Shown here: positions 23,565 to 35,120 of the stretch, piece after piece
Layout: each line of letters starts with the position of its first letter
Position numbering within the stretch: the first letter of the stretch is position 1
Origin: Xenia sp. Carnegie-2017
Taxonomy: Eukaryota; Cnidaria; Anthozoa; Malacalcyonacea; Xeniidae
Assembly: GCF_021976095.1 (NCBI RefSeq)
Contig: NW_025813487.1
Coordinates: forward strand, 2,400,319-2,464,318
Direction of reading: 5' to 3'
DNA: 64,000 bases
Notes under the pieces: generated by a model
Seen by the model: only the letters and a program-made list of their open reading frames with translations
What the model was told of the DNA's origin: nothing
Databases searched by the model: none
Position numbers and translations under genes: made by a program

Positions 23565-24990
23565 AACGTATTGTTGCCAAACAAAAGAACTATGCTCTCC
23601 CTACATTAATATATATGAAATGCTAGTAATAAGTGACCATTTTTCTGTGATATTACTTCAATTATTTATTAATTAAATATATTTAGCCTATTAAATAACG
23701 CTAATATCATAATTTTGTTCTAGAAGATGTTGGTGAAATCAATCTGAACGCCCTTAAACCATTCTTACAACCTTAACTTATCAAGAATATGACTGCAAGA
23801 TTGTATGAAGATTTGGTCAAAATTAAAGTCCAGTTTTTTAATTCATTAAGGTCTGATGAAACCTAACCTATCCTACAACATCCTGCATTGTACTTTTGCA
23901 TAACGATATTAAAACACAAAAGAAATCGTAAGATTCTAACGATTTTTTTCTTTAAGCGCGTTGAATGAGGTCAATACGTTGTTTCTTATATTGACAACTA
24001 AAGATTGAAAGATTTGGTCACAATATCCTAGTTTAAAGATCATTTCTTTTGTTTGTACTCAAATTGTAAAAACAGACCATCGTGATCCTTCATAATAACT
24101 TCATATTATTTTAAACAAAATTTAACACCTATGAACTCATTTAAGTTCTATAAAACCTGGATCATGTTTTTTCATTCTCCACTTTTCATCTTTATAGAAT
24201 GTAGTCATTTTTTATACCTCAATGTAAATTTTCACACATACAAATGACGCTATACAATGTTCTTTTAATAACTTTATATTATCCATTCATGGTGTAACCT
24301 CCATATTTATCCCTTACAGTACAGATATCATGGACCGTCCTTTCAGAACACATTTACCACTTTAAATTTAACCCTTTACTTGCGAATAGTAAAACCATTC
24401 ACATTACAAAGATTATAACCAGACCTGTTGATTTCTTCCATAAATTTCTTACTTCGCCAGTAAATACACAGTACTTACATTTCATCTCTACAAAGTTAAA
24501 CGGACCTGACTAACGTTAAAGCACAGAATAGGAAATGAACAGAAGGCCAACTCAGGGGTGCAAAGTGTCCCAGATTTTTTATGCGCTAACGTCAGATCTA
24601 CCATTACTTTGGCAAGTACTTCGGTTGCTAACTACTATAAATTATACAATAAAATGGAAATTTTTTGTAAGAGAATCGCGCTTTCAAGTAAAAATTCTTT
24701 AAAAAGGCACTGGCGTCTTCGCTAGATGCATGTGGACGATAAGTGTAACCGCAACAAAATATTTGCGGATACGAACGAATCCGGTTACATGTGCACGGGG
24801 CCTAAGATGCCTTGTTTTCAATTAAGTGATTATCAGTCAGTAATGATTGTTTCAGTGTAAGAAAAGTAATTAAAATTCAAAAATGAAAAGTTATAATGTC
24901 AAGCTATTTACATAGTTTGAGGTATCAGATTACTGTGAATGTGTAAGTGTGATGGGATGTATTTTTTGGGTGAGGTGTTGAGACTAGAAA
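23565..24990. other. AT-rich intergenic sequence
   Basis: No gene recognised. Near 24735-24810 there is a short imperfect inverted pair (GTGGACGATAAGTGTAACCG against CGGTTACATGTGCACGGGGC) that could be the end of a small DNA transposon, but no target duplication is evident. Confidence 0.5.
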
Positions 24991-24993
24991 AGC

Positions 24994-25230
24994 TTAAGAG
25001 GGATGGAGCTGCCTTGGGTGTTCGAATGTGTCGGAGCAGGATGAGATGATTTTAAAATCGTCTGGCGAAGCAGGGTGGTTGAAGGAGTTACTATGAGAAA
25101 GAATACTTGACATTAATGGGTTAGTATAGCGTTTTCTAGTCGAAGTAGAGATCCCAAAGTGTTCCGAGATTCTGGTATGTAAGTTGCGTTTGGTTTGACC
25201 CACATACGACGCCGAACAGCATTCTCTAAA
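24994..25230 (-). pseudogene. Penelope-like element fragment: GIY-YIG endonuclease
   Basis: On the minus strand the frame reads SYVGQTKRNLHTRISEH, the second half of a GIY-YIG domain as found at the C-terminus of Penelope-like reverse transcriptases and in related retroelements. Only about 75 residues are left, and the first half of the domain is not visible upstream. It points away from the reverse transcriptase fragment next to it, so the original element was inverted or two fragments were joined. Confidence 0.75.
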
Positions 25231-25238
25231 ACTCTTTC

Positions 25239-25706
25239 ATGATAAAGGACTCATTCTCCTTCGTACAAGAAATACTTAACACCAACATAAACTCTAACAA
25301 AGTTGTTATGGCTAGTTTTGACGTAACTTCTCTTTTCTCCAACATTCCCCTTCATGAAACAATCAATGTCATCTGTGATCTTGTTTTTACTAACCATAAA
25401 CAATTTCATGGACTCACCCGCACCGAATTCAGTAATCTACTAACGCTATCTGTTAAAAATTGCCACTTTATGTTTAACAACCGCTTATATCACCAAATTG
25501 ATGGTAATGCTATGGAAAGTCCCTTTGGCCCTCTTTTTGCCAACATATTCATGTATTTCCCTGAACAAAACTTAATGAAAAACTGTCCCCACAAATTCAA
25601 ACCTGTTATCTACAGACGATATGTCGATGATTGCTTCCTCCTTTTTACATCACTCGATCACATTATCCCAACCACAGGTTTTAAGGTGAACACAAAAATA
25701 TTTTAA
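25239..25706 (+). pseudogene. Penelope-like element fragment: reverse transcriptase
   Basis: An open 155-residue piece with reverse transcriptase motif A (MASFDVTSLFSNIPL), motif B (DGNAMESPFGPLFANIFM) and motif C (RRYVDDCFLLF). The FDVxSLFxNIPL wording is characteristic of Penelope-like elements. It lacks the N-terminal region, thumb and endonuclease in the same orientation, so it is a fragment. The motif B residue after AM is E where the family usually has G. Confidence 0.88.
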
Positions 25707-25709
25707 GAG

Positions 25710-26455
25710 GTGTTATTTAATCAAAATATAGTCTAAATTCTTTCAAACCATCTTCATTGCTAATGAATTATATAAAGAGTGAATATAAAATAAGACACGT
25801 ACAACACACGTAAGATGACTCTTTGTAAATATTGTTTGTGCTATGAAATAATTTGAGAAAGAAAACGCTTCAAATGTAGAAAAATTCGATTATAATGAAA
25901 TAAAATGACAATAGTACAAAACTGTAGATATGATATGACCAAACGAACATTTGAGCCCGTGTTACAAAGTAAACATGGGGACATACTTCATAACAATGCC
26001 ACGGTATAGAGAACATAGAGCAGAGCCACTCCATTGAGTTTTTTTGTGCCACGCATATCTTATTACGCAAGTGATTACCATATTGGCAGCCAGTAAATTG
26101 CATTTTGTGACCAAAAGGATTGACGATATGGCAAAGAGCAGCCAGTAAACTAGTTAAATATACAGCAGCCAATTGCACAGCGAAGTGACCCTACTGTTGT
26201 ATATTCCTTTAATGAGGATATGCTGACCAGAAGAAAACAAAAAATATTTATATAAACACTATTTAGTGCTTTACAACAAATAGCGTTTTGTATAGACAAC
26301 TGAAAATTACGTGAAAGAACTAGAAGAGTTGTTTGCAACATGTTTAGGTCGGGTTGCGTTTGCCTAAGTATAAAGCTAATTTAAGATTGATAGAGAATTG
26401 AGATATTTTCAGTGTTTAAGGTAGAGAAGCAGGAGCGAGTGTATTTAGATTCTTT
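25710..26455. other. Intergenic sequence, no gene seen
   Basis: Only short open frames without recognisable content occur between the Penelope-like fragment and the TRAF-like pseudogene. Confidence 0.5.
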
Positions 26456-26457
26456 GT

Positions 26458-27858
26458 TCACTCAATTATTAACTTAATAAACATTGTATTCTCTTTAATG
26501 AACGGAAGATTGCTTAAACTCTCTATCGACGAAATTAGAAGCGGCAGTCCAAATGGATTCAATTCAGACTCTGGTCGCTGAAATAAGGAACTTTGAGGAT
26601 CTGAATGAAAAGCATTAATCATGTGATCACCATTTCCTTGACCCATTAACATCATTGTGATCATCTTTTGAAATGACCATGTTTGTAGAGCATCGTAATC
26701 AGCAAGAAATAATATCATACAAAATATAAAGTTTTATAATATGATATAAGTCTTAATAAACCCCAAGGCATACTTTTCCCTTCTATCGCCATTTATTTTC
26801 GTACATGATCAAAAAAACTAAAAAGTATCGCATCTCACAAACAATTGTAAGCTTTAGTCTGCTTTTTTGGTGAATTGAAAATAAAAATTTTTGGCTTTAT
26901 ACTCTTAATACTATGTTCTACATTATTCAACAACTTGTTCCAACTTGCATCTAACTTCTAATCCTATCTATTCCAAAAAGCACAGCGAGTCACATGACGT
27001 ATTTTGTAATCTTAGATATTATGCCTCTAGAGAAATCAAATTACATGATCTCAATTTTAACGCAATTTTTGCGATCATCTGCATGCTACCAAACATTCTT
27101 GGACAGCCGATTTTATACCTACAAAAATCCATTTCCAATTTTTGAGGCAGCTTAAGTAGAAACTGTTAAAAATAGCTTTGCCTTTCATGATAACAAAGAA
27201 CAAAGATAAATGAGTTCCATTTCCCCGACTATCACCATTCATATAGATCTTAGCACACATCTTGTAACCATATTGAGAACTGTAAAATGGTGGACTGTAC
27301 CAGGCATTCTTAACACCATTAATGGCGTCCTATCGCTTTAGATTGAAGTTGTCCATTCTCCAAAGTAACGTACCATTATAGCTGTGAATGATTTGATCGC
27401 AGTGCGCGCTCTTCACGTTGTGCTTCAAGGTTCGTAATGTTCACCATGTTTCTCCCTATTGATTCGTCTTTTTGATCTAAACGCTCACGAAACCGTTGTA
27501 TAGTGGAAAAATCGTCTCTGGCTTGTCGCTCAAGTGTTGCAATTCTTTCACGCAACAAGGAAACCTCTGGGGACAACTGGGTGTTATAACTATTGCTACC
27601 ACCACGACCCTCGAGACACTCAATTCTTCTTTCCAGACCTATAATTTTGCAATCTAACATCACAAATTTTTCAAAGTAATATGCACGAACAACAGTGACT
27701 TGCTCAACAAGTCTTCGCAATGGAGTGGTAAACTCTAGACGTAGTAAAAAGTTACCAAGCTGTATAACAAATGCCATAACGTATCGTAACAAGAGGCTCA
27801 CGTGATTAATTGGAGTGTCATTCATATGTTGTCTGATCTCCTTTCGTTTTAAAGTCTG
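26458..27858 (-). pseudogene. TRAF-family adaptor pseudogene (zinc-finger end, coiled coil, MATH domain)
   Basis: On the minus strand an exon from about 27858 (after an acceptor CTTCACAG) encodes LKRKEIRQHMNDTPINHVSL, resembling the end of a TRAF-type zinc finger, then a coiled coil (about 27790-27380). It continues into a TRAF MATH domain: YNGTLLWRMDNFNLKR at about 27375, then YSPPFYSSQYGYKMCAKIYM and GTHLSLFFVIMKG. The rest of the MATH domain (DYDALQTWSFQK, MLMGQGNGDHM, LFQRPESELNPFG, IKENTMFIKLIIE) is a second exon at about 26700-26458. TRAF proteins couple receptors to NF-kB and MAPK signalling in the cytosol. It looks dead: the coiled coil and MATH are one base out of frame at 27376, a TAG interrupts MATH where Gln is usual, and the second exon is preceded by CTG instead of an AG acceptor. 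No RING or upstream exon was found. Confidence 0.85.
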
Positions 27859-28684
27859 TGAAGTGAGAAAAAGATACTGTTAGCACATTCTTTTAACAAA
27901 ATATTTCATGCTATTTACTTGTTATTTCATTTCAATCTTTATGTATGACTAAGACATTATGTATCATTAATAAATCTTGTTTTTCAACTTATATTTTATC
28001 TATATAAAAGTAAACGAGAAATTTCTTTTTTGGCGCGTCTCAGTTTTCTCGGTTCCCCCAGTCTCCATATACGTGTAGAATAAGGAGTACAAAGTACGTA
28101 AATACGGCAGATTGAATTATATTTACTGCAACTTGCTTATCGGGAAAGCTCTGGTCCTTACCTGAGGCAAACCTTCAAGTATCTTAATAATCATATGCTC
28201 TGAATTTATAAATTTGTAAATGGGTGAATTTATAAATGTGTACTTCATGTAAACCTAATGCAGCTGCATTTAGCTACGAAGTCAACGTTTTTAACATTGT
28301 TTGTTTTTAATTGTAAAACTTCTAAACATTTTTATACCCTACTATCATCTCAAGGGTTTTTGACGTAAAATTTCTTTATGCAAAGAACAAATGCAAGATT
28401 GTCGGTGGGAGCTACTACGCATCTACTACTGCTGACATGAAATTATAAATCAGTCCAAACATTCTTACTTTATCATGGTTGCATCCAATGGCAAGGAACG
28501 CAAGAACAGCCAGCAACTATACAGTGATTAGGCATATCAAATGCTGAAATGTTACTTACATGACGTAACGCTTTCCTTAAATGACCGCGTAGTTCCAGTC
28601 TATCACCGGGAAACCGAGCGACTCAAATAGCAAGTTTTTTTTATGATTTTAATTGAGTGTAGCACGAGAACTATTTGTCCAACA
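27859..28684. other. Intergenic sequence, no gene seen
   Basis: AT-rich sequence upstream of the TRAF-like pseudogene. I searched the minus strand for RING or further TRAF zinc-finger exons and found none that I could support. Confidence 0.5.
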
Positions 28685-29110
28685 AAGAAAAAACCTGCCC
28701 CAATCTAAACAAGTGCAAACTAAATAGTGGAATGCTACGGACAATCTCTCCCTATGCATTTAAGGAAATATCGTTTACTATTGTTGTGCTAATCCAAATT
28801 TCTTCTGTTTATGCAGGGGCAGTGATAAGTTTGATTCATTATGCTTTAGGGGACAATTGCCTTCTGCATAACCTTTCTCTGAGCCGCTTTTTAAAGAGTA
28901 CGACATTTTTAACTAGTTGCAGTTTTGACAATTGCCACATTAAGAATGCAGCTAATAAAAACGTGTTTTTATAACGTATTGTACAACAAATAATTCGCCC
29001 TCCAAATCGCAGGAAAAGCTGTTTCCAAGCTCTGGATTTCAAAATTTTCTGGGGGCATGCCCCTGGACTACCCTAGTGGGGAACGCACCTTTGGCGTGAC
29101 ATTTGTGGGC
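28685..29110 (+). mobile_element. hAT transposon 3' fragment related to hAT-2
   Basis: The stretch 28685-28890 is the inverse complement of about 46080-46270, the 3' part of hAT-2, with shared landmarks CCTGCCCCAATCTAA, AATCTCTCCCTATGCATTT and GTGCTAATCCAAATTTCTTC. Further right it continues into GGGGGCATGCCCCTGGACTA, a type of sequence often found just inside hAT ends. Neither a transposase region nor a terminal inverted repeat is kept. Confidence 0.7.
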
Positions 29111-29929
29111 TGTAGTTACTATTTTTCATGGCTAATAACAATTAAGATAATCAGTATTAATTTCATATTAATTTTCTCGTTACTAATTTTCATTGATTAA
29201 TTTTCTTTTATCTAAAAAATGTAAATAAAGCAAAGGTAAATGTTTCAAACATCAAAAATAAGAATTAAGCAAAGAATAAGAACTTTTGGCAAACTGTGAT
29301 GGCAAAGGCTGTAACAAACTGTGATGAACATTGAACTTTTTATAAGTTAAAAATGCTTAATATTTCTTCATATATCTTTATCATTCCTTCGAAAAAATGT
29401 ACCATGTTTAGTTTTTCTGCCTATCTACTCATTATTTACAATTTAAATGCATAATAGACCTCCTCTATTATTGACCTCTAGATCTCTTACCTTGCAGTTC
29501 TAAACTCAGTATCTTTCTACCTAAATATTCATTATCTGTAAAATTTTTCCATGCACCTCCACTTTGGTCTTCCTTTAGGTGTATTGCTTGGCAGCTTTAA
29601 TTCAGCAAGCTTCTATTGATATTCTCAAAATCATATCCTTGAACTTGTCCAAAACACCTTCGCCTTGAATTTGTCCAAAACACCTTAGCCTTGAACTTGT
29701 CCAAAACACCTTAGCCTTGAACTTGTCCAAAACACCTTAGCCTTCCTCTCTAACTTTGTCTCTAAAACATCTGACATGCCAAACATGCTCGTTTCGAATT
29801 CTGACAGTTTAACTCTTAAAGAGATTGTCTGCATCTTTATCTCTGAAACCTCCAGCTCTATGTCATGTTTTATCGCAGTGTCTCTGTCTCTAAACCATTT
29901 ATCATTGCTGGTTTCACTATTGTCTTGTA
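29111..29929. other. Intergenic sequence with a short minisatellite
   Basis: No gene supported. It contains a 26 bp repeat at 29637-29740. An 83-residue minus-strand open frame overlaps that repeat; its body has heptad-like charged residues but I recognise no family. Confidence 0.45.
29637..29740. repeat. 26 bp minisatellite, four units
   Basis: Four head-to-tail units starting CCTTGAACTTGTCCAAAACA at 29637, 29663, 29689 and 29715; the second has one base difference (GAATTT). Confidence 0.95.
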
Positions 29930-30957
29930 ATAACAATAATAATAATAGCTAATCTTTATTGAGGATGCCAACATCACTAAAAAGTGCTTTACAGAGGGGT
30001 CCTCTAAAAGTTACTAAATATAATATAACTACTTTAAAATAAAAAGAAAAAGAATACAAATCGAAAAATATGAAGATAAAACTACATCATTTGAAAATTA
30101 ACATGCTAAAAACGAAACTTATTAAAATAGTGCTTTCTTGATACCACGCTTAAATTGGCTTAAGCTGGGCACATCTATTAGGGAAAGGAATAAGGCATTC
30201 CAAAAGTCCGCTGCAAAATTTATTGTTATCCAGTGCCCCCATCTTATGTGTGCGAATGATTTGCGGATATTTCGCTTTGATCGTGTATTATAGTTATGAT
30301 AGTTACTGTTAAAACAGCAGTGGAAAGTGTACAAAAAAGGTTATTAACTACCTTAAACATAAAAATAGCATGATGCTCGGCTCTCCGCCTTTCTAAGGGT
30401 TTCCAATGGAGCTTTGAAAGTGCATCGCTCGCGGAAGCAGTAGGGGGAAGATCTAAAATGATTCGTGCACCCTTATTGTGAAGGATCTGTAGCTCTGTCA
30501 TAAGTGTAGTGTTGCCCCGGTCTCCTCATATTATATCGCCGTAGTAAAAAAGGGGCAGAACAAAAGAATTAAAGAAAGTTATCCTAGCGCTTAGTGGGAG
30601 ACACGACTTGATGCGCCGCAAAAGCCCTAGCTTCTTGTTTATCTTATTACGCATGTGTTCAAAATGATCCTCCCAAGTATGATTCTGATTGATAATTAAT
30701 CCGAAGTAGGGAAAGCATTCTGCCTCCTTAAGTTGCTTACCATCGGCTAAAATAATAATGGAATCGATTCTACGTAGTCTCGAGTTACTACCTATTAGCA
30801 TAAATTGATATTTCTTGATGTTAAGAGTAAGTTGATTAAGTTTCAACCAATCACAAACTTGTCTGAGGTCCGAGTTCATCTTAGTTTCAATTTCTGAAAT
30901 AAGTTTGGAGGAAAAATATATACGTTTCCTTTCATTCTTTCTGATTCTCATTTGTCA
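29930..30957 (-). mobile_element. 5'-truncated LINE (Jockey/CR1-type reverse transcriptase tail)
   Basis: Minus-strand pieces cover the C-terminal part of a non-LTR reverse transcriptase. Piece 30951-30526 includes WLKLNQLTLNIKKYQFMLIG and the thumb. After an in-frame TGA, where YGDIIW would be expected, the same frame goes on at 30501-30244 (LQILHNKGARIILDLPPTAS). A shifted piece at 30334-30122 ends with HNYNTRSKRNIRKS, FWNALF and FKRGIKKALF, a common LINE C-terminus. The left edge has an (ATT/AAT)n run at about 29930-29945 as the 3' tail. Endonuclease, motifs A-C and ORF1 are absent, as expected of 5' truncation. The break at about 30958 is directly against a Polinton polymerase fossil, so the LINE inserted into it. 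Confidence 0.87.
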
Positions 30958-30961
30958 CACA

Positions 30962-33900
30962 TCAAATTTGTGCACCAGCTTCCCTATGCCCGTATGCTAG
31001 GGTAGAGATCCCAAAGGCCGCGATCCAGCGCTTCGTGTCCAGCGGGCTCAACAATGTCTTGTTGACATGCTCGCCGAAGATCTGATGCCCACGACTGCGC
31101 AGCATATCCATACCGTGGCGGAAGCGCTTTGCTTCGAAGAGCGCCTCTTTGTACTGGGCGTGACTGATATGCTTTTTCACGACGGCCTTTTCAACACCTT
31201 TGGCCTTTTTAACACCTTCGACTTTCAAGATAGAGTACATCTTAGGCCTGAGTCCCACAAACTCAGTGATAGGCGCCCCAGCGCACTCGTCCTCCATTTT
31301 CCCCAGCACCTTTTTGTTAGCTGTGCTGAACAGCAGATGGTCTTTGGGATATTTGCTGGTGTCGTATTGACCAGCGTTGCGCCTCATGTCGGCGTACACG
31401 TCCTCAGTCTGGATCTCCAACACAAGGCTGTTGGTGTCGGTGTAGAGGAGCTCTGCTGACGACCCATACTGCACCTTGAGATGGTTTTAGTACCAATCGT
31501 ACATCAGATGCTTCGAGAGGTTGAGAACGCTCATACCCACGAAGACAGGCCGGTTGAGCAGCAGACTGCTTTTATTCATGTGAACGGCTGCGAGGTCTCC
31601 CACATCGCCAAAGATGAGATGCCGATTTAATGTCGGCTTGGCAATAAGTTTGCGGAATCTCTCAGTCTCGCTTGGCCGAAGCAGCTTCACATTGATACGC
31701 TTTCGAAGGTTCTCCATCGTCTTGCCGAAGACTCTGTTGATCAGCAGCTTGTAGAGGTTGACTTCAAAGTAACTCTTTACCTTCTTCCAGAATTCTGTTT
31801 TTTTCCGGATGTAGGGCTCCATCCATGGGCTTTGATCAAAGCGGAGCGCCCTGTGGATCTTTTTCAGGCGCATGCCAAGCTGCAGATAGAGCTGCAGATT
31901 CCAATAGTGCAGGACGTATCGCGTCTTGTCGCGCAGATTGGGGACCAGCTTTTCGACCTCGTGAGACGCACCCCCATACATCTGTTTGAGGAGATTTTGT
32001 TGGTAATCCGACATCCCCGCGTTGTCGACCTTCAAGCGTTCTGGCGCTAACGGATATGCATTGTGCTCGTCGTGCAGCTCTTCTGGGTACTCCAGATCGA
32101 CTTCTAGAATATAGCCTTTCTCTGCATCTACAGGCTGGTTCAGGGCTGCCTTCGCATCCTCTTGGGCGACCCACTCGAAAGCACCTGTCGGCAGCGGCTG
32201 CGACATCGCCCAGCCGTACAGGTTGTTACGTCGTAGTACTGGATCCAGCTTTGGGGCTTCCCCGGATCGTAGTCTGGCACCTTGGAGTTGTTGGCTTTGG
32301 CAAAGCGCCTCCTGGTCATGCTGATGCTGTCGCGCAGGCCCTTCTCGATAAAGAGATGCATGTCGATGTCGGTGAGCAGCTCGAGCTCAACCCCTGTGTG
32401 CTTGAGGAGAGCGTCCCAGCTTAGGCCCGGGCTCGTGTAATAGTGGGCCGGGTCTAGCCGGTATCGCTTGAGGCACAGCTTTTGGAAGTTCTCGAAGACA
32501 TCGGCGAGGAGGAGGACATCGGTCCTAAGGTAGAGGTCGTGGCATTCGCTAAGGCTTGTGCAGCCGAAGGCGTCCCAAACCTTTCTTCCGTTCGCGTAGT
32601 CGCCGTCGGTAATGCCTTCGCCCAAGAGCTTGCTGTAGAAAGCCTCCTTCGGCGGGAGGGCCCCCTTGTCGAATCGAGGCCAGCCGTCCATGTACTCGTA
32701 GGGGTAAACCCCCTTCTGGAGCAAGAGGGTACGCTTCTGGAGGTTCGGCTCGTAGTCTGCTGTGATGCGCATGTCTCGCGGGTCGCTGGCTTTCACCAGA
32801 TCATCCAGGCTTCAGAGCATGAAATGGGTGCTGTAGATAAATCGAAGCTGGCCGATACTGAACGAGATGTATTTCTCAGCGTTGTTGGGGATACAGGTGA
32901 CCTTCCCTTCAGTCTCTGCGATAATCTAAATGATGAGGTGGCTGTCGTAGCCCCGCAGGTTGTGGAAGACAGCCTGTACGGTTGTCGTCTTTGCAATTTG
33001 TGGCTTTCTTGTGGCTCCCCCAGTCCAGTCCTGTCATGTGCATAGGCTCGGTGTTAGCCAACACCGTCTTGATCTTACGCTGTTCTTCTTGGAGCGCTTC
33101 CAGAAAATGCTTGGCCGGGTTAGGCCCTCGGTAAAGCTGCGGTGGCTGCGTTTCCCGTCGTAACGAACGACTATGAATGCATGCCTCGTGCCTGGAGGTT
33201 TGCTGGCTGCCGCTTTTTTCAGGGTTAAGCGTGGGGGCCTCGGTCTTACGAACCACGCTCTCGAAGTCTGCGTAGATTATGAAGGGCGCTTTGAGCTGCT
33301 TGTGGTAGTTCTCAAAGCGGATTTTGTCGTTTTTTCCGGGGGTCGGCATTCTGATGGCAACCACGGCCTGGTTGTTGCCTCGACATTCAGGTTTATGCTC
33401 TTCCAACAAATCCTGCCTGGTGAAGCCGTGAAGACAAGGCTTACAGAAGTGCAGCTGATGGTGGCCACTCTGGTTGAGAAAGCTGACGGTTAAAGTTCTT
33501 GATCCAAATGCAGTGGTGATTCTAGGGGTTTTTCGAATCCGAGACAAGGAAGAGATTCACAGTCTTGCGAGCTCTCTCTACTTTGCTCAGACGGCAAGGA
33601 GTGACGCTGCCTTCGTAGCCATACACGTTGATAGCAAGGTCGTACTGACGCTCTACTCGTTCGAGCTGGGAGAGCGGTGTGGGTGCGCTCACTCCCGCAA
33701 AGTCAAGGCCGTTTTTAGTGGGATACTTGCCCGGCCGTTGCGGGTTTTTAGCTGCAGGAAACAGCGCAGCCTTTAGAGACCAGCGGAGGCCGTCGTCGTC
33801 TTTGTTTTTCACGTTGACGATTGCCTTCTTACTCTTGACCGCGGTGGGGAGAGGAAGGTATGGGCCTCCGCGTAAAGACTGGTAGTGAGCGATGTCAAGC

Positions 33901-34554
33901 CAAAGTGTTTTGACACAACCCACTATCCACCCAGACCCTTCCACAGTGAACTTTTCCAATCTCTCCAGGATTGTTGGGAAGGCTTCATTTAGGGCTTTCA
34001 GAATCTCATGCGCCTGTAGCAGCGTGATCTGCTTTGTCCGAAACACTGGTGCTTGAAGCACTTCAGTACCATTTGCTTCATCTTTCCGAAGCTCAACCTC
34101 AGCCAACTGGAGCTAGTAGCTCCTTGACGAGTTTGCGTTTGATGTAGGGTTGGGCGCTTTTGAGGAAAGCCATCAAATCCCGTTCGGAGGGGTGTCCCTT
34201 CGGCACCTGCATTTTCCAGGCTCTCACATGATAGCTGAAGGCCTTCGTTTCATCCCTCTTAAGTTCCGTAGGTGGTGGGGGAGGAGCCATTGTGGGGCGT
34301 CGTGGTTTAAATTCAGCCAGAAGCTCATTGATGTATGCGTCCATCTCATCATCAGTAAGCTCAGCGGGCCTGCGCTTGCGCGGTTTGGGGATAGGACTGC
34401 GCTTGCGCAGTTTGGGGATAGGCGGAGTGACATTTCTTGGCGTGGGTGTCGGGTCAGCGGGCAATTGAAGAGCCTTAAGAGAGGCGTTCAGCGCGTGTCC
34501 GTCGATTACACCTTGGTCATATAGTTGCAGAAGTTTATTAACAACAGTATCCAT
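30962..34554 (-). pseudogene. Polinton-1 part: protein-primed DNA polymerase B
   Basis: Minus-strand coding remnants match family B, protein-primed polymerases: an exonuclease-type motif (FIIYADFES), a palm-region stretch (FEVNLYKLLINRVFGKTMEN) and the catalytic YTDT box near the 3' end. In living Polintons this enzyme copies the element's own linear DNA. The N-terminal region (about 34100-34554) is rich in Pro, Arg and Lys. It is broken and covers only this part of the element. Confidence 0.9.
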
Positions 34555-34599
34555 CTCAAGTGTCTCAAATTTTAGTGCTATATCGTACGCGAGATAATT

Positions 34600-34900
34600 C
34601 TCTAAATCGAAATTAATTCAAAATGTCGAAATTAATTCGGCGAGTACTCTAGCAAATCTCTTTCTTGCTTGTTTCTGTTTACAAACGAGCTTATGATGCA
34701 TCCTATCCGCACCGCAGGCTTGACAAAGGACACTTTCTGCTTGTGTTCCGACCCCACACTTACGACATGGTTGTGAAAGTCGCCCGCCTTCCTATAATCG
34801 CTTCATATGAAGTCCACAGTATTCACCTATGTAGCTTCGCTCACATGTGGTGAGCTTTCAGGGCAAAAACCACGCACACTTGTTCTTGCCCAGCCTCATG
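34600..34900 (-). pseudogene. Polinton-1 part: small Cys-rich (zinc-ribbon-like) protein remnant
   Basis: Directly beyond the polymerase region the minus strand carries the remnant of the small Cys-rich protein that is better kept in Polinton-2 at 57769-58035, as judged by matching base sequence. It is broken here. Function unknown. Confidence 0.6.
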
Positions 34901-34944
34901 GCTGTCAAACGTTTGAATATACTCTATGAGAGTATATCTCTCTA

Positions 34945-35110
34945 AATATTAGACACGACGGCCCGCCGCGCAGGCGCAGGGGGTGGGCCGGCCGTCTTTG
35001 GCTCCTGCCGTTGTCTAGTGTTTGACCTTCGCTGTCTTTATGCTAGCATAATTACAAGAAGTACGTACGCAAGCTAGGGTTGGGGCGCTTAGATTTGTGT
35101 ATACTCCTTT
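34945..35110. repeat. Polinton-1 right terminal region
   Basis: The GC-rich block GGCCGGCCGTCTTTGGCTCC, followed by TGCCGTTGTC, is shared with the right end of Polinton-2 (58110-58160). Further out both share GGGGCGCTTAGATTTGTGTA and CTCCTTTTCAAA before they diverge, which places the outer edge at about 35110. There is no partner repeat on the left because that half of the element is gone. Confidence 0.7.
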
Positions 35111-35120
35111 TCAAAATGTG

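Larger units (their letters stand above)
30958..35120 (-). mobile_element. Polinton/Maverick fossil, polymerase half (Polinton-1)
   Basis: The right half of a Polinton: polymerase region on the minus strand, a small Cys-rich remnant and a terminal-repeat region near 34945-35110. GC content is higher than in the surrounding DNA. All other Polinton parts (integrase, protease, ATPase, capsid) are missing; the left side stops at a LINE. The copy is broken, with at least five breaks visible in the polymerase region. The end sequence is related to but different from that of Polinton-2, so the two are separate insertions of related families. Confidence 0.88.

Noticed and set aside
29685-29936. 83-residue minus-strand frame with coiled-coil look
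   Set aside because: It overlaps a 26 bp minisatellite and has no recognisable family or splice partner.
31067-34524. Several plus-strand open frames across the Polinton-1 polymerase
   Set aside because: Antisense shadows in GC-rich DNA; the polymerase motifs are on the minus strand.
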